41,272 bases of DNA from Myxococcales bacterium (GTDB lineage: Bacteria; Myxococcota_A; Polyangia; Haliangiales; Haliangiaceae), in assembly GCA_947483555.1 (NCBI GenBank), contig CANKMW010000089.1, positions 1 to 41,272 on the forward strand, read 5' to 3'. The notes beneath the pieces are model-generated. The model saw nothing but the letters and a program-made list of their open reading frames with translations. It was not told where the DNA came from and searched no databases. Positions within the stretch are counted from its first letter, which is position 1; every line of letters begins with the position of its first letter. Below are positions 38,635 to 41,272 of this stretch, piece by piece. The position numbers were made by a program, and so were the translations under genes.

Positions 38635-40212
38635 GTGAAGACTCTCGAGCTCCTTCGATCGCTCGGCGACCGTGCCGGTCACCTCGACCACCTGCGCCTC
38701 GTCGCCGGCACGCTGGCCACCGACGTCGCCCGCGGCATGACCGGCGTCGAGGTCGAAGCCGTCGCCCACGAGCTGGCGTGGATCGAGCCGACCGCCGACG
38801 CGCGGAGCTACCTCCAGGCGTTGCGCGACTGGACGCTGGCGTGGGAGCGCGAGCGCGAGGTGGTGCGTCGCGATCAAGCGATGGCCGCCGCGATCCAGAA
38901 GCCGGGGTGGCGAGAGGTCCTCGAGCACCTGCGGGCGGAGCCGAAGACCGCCACCCAGCTGGCCGAGCTGATCACCTCGTGCACGATGCCGACCATCCAC
39001 CGCTGGTTGAACAAGCTCGAGGAGCTCGGGCTGGTCGCTAGCGAGGAGGTCGGCAACACCCGACCGTGCTGGGTGACGCCGCGCGGGCTGTTCGCGCTCG
39101 CGGACGTCGCCCGACCGGCTGACGGCGGCGCCGCCGCGGTCCTGCTCGCGCGCGACGGGCTGCTGCGCGCGGCGGCCCGGCCGATCCAGCACCTCGGGCT
39201 GCGCCCGGTCGATCGCACGCTGTTCTGGGCGCTGCTCTACTGGGCGGTCGACCTGCTGGAGCGTCGCACCTGGACCGTCGACGAGCTGACCGCAGCGTCC
39301 GATCTCCGGACCTTCTTGACCGACCTGTCGCAGCCGTGGGCCGACGACAGCCTGGCGCGTGACGTGACCGCGAACCGTTCACGCGAGTTGCTCGCCGTGC
39401 TGTGGAGCTACCGCACGCTGACGCCGCTCGTCGACCGCGACCTCTCGTTCGAGCGACGGTTTGCCGGCGCCCGTCCGGCCGCCGACCACCCCGGTCGGCT
39501 GGCGTGGGCGATCGCGGCGATCCGGGTCGCGCACAGCGCGGCGGAGCGCAGCGCCGCCCCGGATCTGGTCGCCGAGCTCGGCGCCGGCGCTCGCGAGGTG
39601 CTGGTCGAGCTCGACGTCCCACTGGCTCGGTTCTGGCGCAACCACCTCGGTGCGGCACCGACCGCCGACGAGTTGCCGGCGGCGCTGGCCGACGCCCCGA
39701 TCGGGGTCGCCGACGAGCACGTCTCGATCGTCCGCAACCTCGAGTGTTGTCGTGCCCACCTGGGGATCGTCGCGACCAGCAACCACCGCTGGACGGCGGT
39801 CGAGCGCGGCCTCGAGGCCGTCGGCGCCGCCGCCGAGAAAGCGTTCGCCTACGTGCCCTGGGATGATGTCCGGGAGGGCGCGCGCTGGGTGGAGGACAAC
39901 CGCGAGCGCGCGGCGACGTTCCTGCGCGCCGCGGTCACCAGCGATGGCGCGCTGGGCGCGGCGGCAAGCCGCTGGCTCGCCGAGGTCCAGCCGGCACGGC
40001 ACGAGGTCCCGACCCTCGCCAGTGACCCCAACCTGGCGTGGTACGCGCAAGTGTGCCAGGCGCTGCTGCGCCTGGCGCAGCCAGCGACCGAGGCGGCGGG
40101 CGGCGGGCGGGCGGAGGCGACGCCCGATCAGCTCGCCCTGCGGCAGGTCGAACAGCTCGAGAATTCCAGAGGAACCGTGTGGCAGCACGCCACGGTCAGA
40201 TGCGCCGCCTGA
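38635..40212 (+). CDS. wHTH-domain protein, first gene of the YcaO operon
   Basis: From GTG 38635, with AAGGA 7 nt upstream, a 525-residue protein. Residues about 97-165 form a winged helix (WREVLEHLRAEPKTATQLAELITSCTMP, IHRWLNKLEELGLVASEEV, TPRGLFALAD), ArsR-like in shape. The remaining 350 residues are helical, ending in a Gly/Ala-rich stretch, with no domain I recognise. A regulator that binds the inverted repeat in its own promoter is plausible. It is followed 31 nt later by a short peptide gene with a good RBS and then YcaO, all on one strand, so it is probably the operon's regulator. Confidence 0.7.
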   Translation: MKTLELLRSLGDRAGHLDHLRLVAGTLATDVARGMTGVEVEAVAHELAWIEPTADARSYLQALRDWTLAWEREREVVRRDQAMAAAIQKPGWREVLEHLRAEPKTATQLAELITSCTMPTIHRWLNKLEELGLVASEEVGNTRPCWVTPRGLFALADVARPADGGAAAVLLARDGLLRAAARPIQHLGLRPVDRTLFWALLYWAVDLLERRTWTVDELTAASDLRTFLTDLSQPWADDSLARDVTANRSRELLAVLWSYRTLTPLVDRDLSFERRFAGARPAADHPGRLAWAIAAIRVAHSAAERSAAPDLVAELGAGAREVLVELDVPLARFWRNHLGAAPTADELPAALADAPIGVADEHVSIVRNLECCRAHLGIVATSNHRWTAVERGLEAVGAAAEKAFAYVPWDDVREGARWVEDNRERAATFLRAAVTSDGALGAAASRWLAEVQPARHEVPTLASDPNLAWYAQVCQALLRLAQPATEAAGGGRAEATPDQLALRQVEQLENSRGTVWQHATVRCAA

Positions 40213-40243
40213 TGGTCCTGATCGTGACGACAATGAGGAACCC

Positions 40244-40387
40244 ATGACACCCATCCGACCCGAACCACCCGGTCCCGACGGGTCCGTGCCCGCGGGCCGG
40301 CCGCTGCGGCCGATCGTCCAGCCGCGCGCTGCCAAGGCCGAGCTGCAGCCGCTCGAGCGTCTCGGGCGTGACGATCGCGAGCGCTGA
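40244..40387 (+). CDS. Short proline-rich peptide (47 aa), candidate YcaO substrate
   Basis: ATG 40244 is preceded by GAGGA at the right distance (caatgaggaacccATG), giving a 47-residue peptide: MTPIRPEPPGPDGSVPAGRP, then a basic, Pro/Leu-rich part (RPIVQPRAAKAELQPLERLG) and a short DDRER tail. It is 31 nt after the wHTH gene and overlaps the YcaO gene by 20 nt. Size, RBS and position match precursor peptides of YcaO loci. It has only one Ser and one Thr and no Cys, so classical azole formation would be limited; backbone thioamidation or amidine formation would not need them. It could also be an unrelated small protein. Confidence 0.5.
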   Translation: MTPIRPEPPGPDGSVPAGRPLRPIVQPRAAKAELQPLERLGRDDRER

Positions 40388-41272
40388 CCTCGTCGCGGTC
40401 GCGCAACGGATCGGCGTGCAGCGCATCGCCGACCTGAGCGCGCTCGACGATCTCGGCGTCCACGTCGTCGCGGCGGTGCGGACGCCGCTCGATCCGGCGT
40501 CGGTGAGCGTCTGCTCCGGGCGCGGGGCGACCGTCGAGGCGGCGCGGATCGGCGCGCTCGCGGAGGCGATCGAGCGCTGGTGCGCCGAGCCGCGCGGCCG
40601 GATCGCGACCGTGCACGCCATCGAGCCGCCCGGCCGCTTCGTCGGCGGCGCGGCGCTGTGCCCGGCGCGAGCGCCGCGGGCCGACGACACGGTCGCGTGG
40701 CTGCGCGGCGATGATCTGATCGACGGCGGCCCGACCTGGCTGCCGGCCCAGGCGGTCTTCTACCCGTGCCGGGACCAGCCGCTGTGGTTCGCGCCTGCCA
40801 CCCATGGCCTCGCCGCGGCGACGACGATCGCCGACGCCCGGCTGGCCGCCTTGCTCGAGTGTGTCGAGCGCGACGCCTACAGCCGCGCGGTCGCGCTCGC
40901 GTCGGTGGGCCGCGGCGACGCGTGCCCGCCGGTCGCGGCGGAGCGCGTGCTCGGATCGGTCGCGCTCCACTGGCTGGCGTGCGCGCAGCGCGCCGGGCTC
41001 GTGGTGCGCATGCGCGACGTCACCGGCGACACCGGGATCCCGACCCTGCTGTGTACCGTCGCCGAGCCGACCGCCGACACGTTGTGGGCCCCACCGGCTG
41101 ACGCGCATGCGCGTCAGCGCGGAGCCGGGCCCCGAAGCCATCTGTGGGCCCCACCGGCTGACGCGCATGCGCGTCAGCGCGGAGCCGGGCCCCGAAGCCA
41201 TCTGTGGGCCCCACCGGCTGACGCGCATGCGCGTCAGCGCGGAGCCGGGCCCCGAAGCCATCTGTGGGCCCC
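40368..41272 (+). CDS. YcaO-domain protein (3' partial, running into a tandem repeat)
   Basis: The frame starts at GTG 40368 and is open to the window end (301 residues). YcaO hallmarks: VCSGRGAT (Ser50-Thr55, the ATP-binding loop) with GALAEAIERW (Glu66, Glu69, Arg70), then THGLAAATTIADARLAALLECVERDA (Glu164, Glu167) and GLVVRMRDVTGDTGIPTLL. YcaO enzymes use ATP to activate a peptide backbone amide, making azolines, thioamides or amidines. From about residue 240 the sequence is the translated 60-bp repeat (LWAPPADAHARQRGAGPRSH, three times) instead of the usual C-terminal third, which is either displaced or beyond the window. The start overlaps the peptide gene by 20 nt, suggesting coupling. 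Confidence 0.8.
   Translation, partial: MTIASADLVAVAQRIGVQRIADLSALDDLGVHVVAAVRTPLDPASVSVCSGRGATVEAARIGALAEAIERWCAEPRGRIATVHAIEPPGRFVGGAALCPARAPRADDTVAWLRGDDLIDGGPTWLPAQAVFYPCRDQPLWFAPATHGLAAATTIADARLAALLECVERDAYSRAVALASVGRGDACPPVAAERVLGSVALHWLACAQRAGLVVRMRDVTGDTGIPTLLCTVAEPTADTLWAPPADAHARQRGAGPRSHLWAPPADAHARQRGAGPRSHLWAPPADAHARQRGAGPRSHLWA
41083..41272 (+). repeat. Exact 60-bp tandem repeat, palindromic unit (family A)
   Basis: Three complete identical units (41083-41142, 41143-41202, 41203-41262) and a partial fourth reach the window end. Each holds a perfect 20-bp palindrome CTGACGCGCATGCGCGTCAG (first at 41098-41117), flanked by CCGGCT...AGCCGG. Each is 20 codons, in frame in the YcaO gene. 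Flanks match the element at 15722-15779 in reverse orientation with a different core. The true copy number is unknown because the window stops inside the array. Confidence 0.95.

Noticed and set aside
41083..41272. CRISPR-like array from the 60-bp repeats
   Set aside because: Units are directly adjacent with no variable spacers, are coding in frame, and resemble a dispersed palindromic element.

Overview
The window is about 41 kb of very GC-rich DNA with a strong G/C bias at third codon positions and many GTG starts. It looks like a chromosomal fragment, probably running to a contig end, from a myxobacterium-like member of the Myxococcota. Several features point there: MopE-type DDDCDG repeats, a MYXO-CTERM-like tail, a Ser/Thr kinase carrying a DUF4388/PATAN-like domain, and many cysteine-rich or VWA lipoproteins. 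This placement is inference from gene content. No rRNA, tRNA or CRISPR array was recognised, and no insertion sequence was found.

Layout. 1-4.1 kb: surface proteins (a VWA/DDDCDG protein fused in frame to a lipoprotein with a sulfatase-modifying-factor-like domain), then a truncated haemoglobin fused to a partial cupredoxin. 4.2-9.4 kb: a signalling cluster (TPR protein, Ser/Thr kinase and RsbR/STAS protein on the minus strand; a PP2C phosphatase divergent on the plus strand). 9.4-16.5 kb: envelope and small-metabolism genes (repeated CarboxypepD_reg protein, AlgH/YqgE, two YceI-family proteins, a VOC protein, a VWA lipoprotein, an SDR). 16.6-19.2 kb: a Tat-exported molybdopterin oxidoreductase coupled to a PepSY membrane protein, then a PLP-dependent decarboxylase. 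19.1-21.1 kb: an arsenic locus (ArsR, aquaglyceroporin, ArsC fused to an ArsN-like GNAT domain). 21.1-28.5 kb: a lipoprotein, a zinc-ribbon protein split by an amber codon, and sbcDC. 28.6-34.4 kb: paired cysteine-rich lipoproteins, a degenerate CPBP protein, a fused MlaF-MlaE transporter, and a radical SAM/apt operon. 34.7-35.2 kb: a UPF0175 antitoxin with a truncated PIN toxin. 35.4-41.3 kb: a possible lipid-binding protein, a nitrilase-superfamily protein, then a wHTH protein, a 47-residue peptide and a YcaO enzyme that runs off the end.

Most noteworthy. (1) The regulator - short peptide - YcaO operon at 38.6-41.3 kb resembles a small RiPP or peptide-modification locus, with a nitrilase-fold protein just upstream. 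It has an AT-rich promoter with an overlapping inverted repeat. (2) The YcaO frame enters an exact 60-bp tandem array whose unit is palindromic and related to a single-copy element at 15.7 kb. (3) A second palindromic repeat family, with conserved flanks and a variable hairpin core, lies inside sbcC and upstream of the MlaFE gene. (4) Hexanucleotide repeats are expanded in yceI, in sbcC and after 37.0 kb. (5) A single-base TCG-to-TAG change splits a zinc-ribbon protein. (6) There are several unusual fusions: trHb-cupredoxin, ArsC-GNAT, MlaF-MlaE, and a MYXO-CTERM tail joined to a lipobox.
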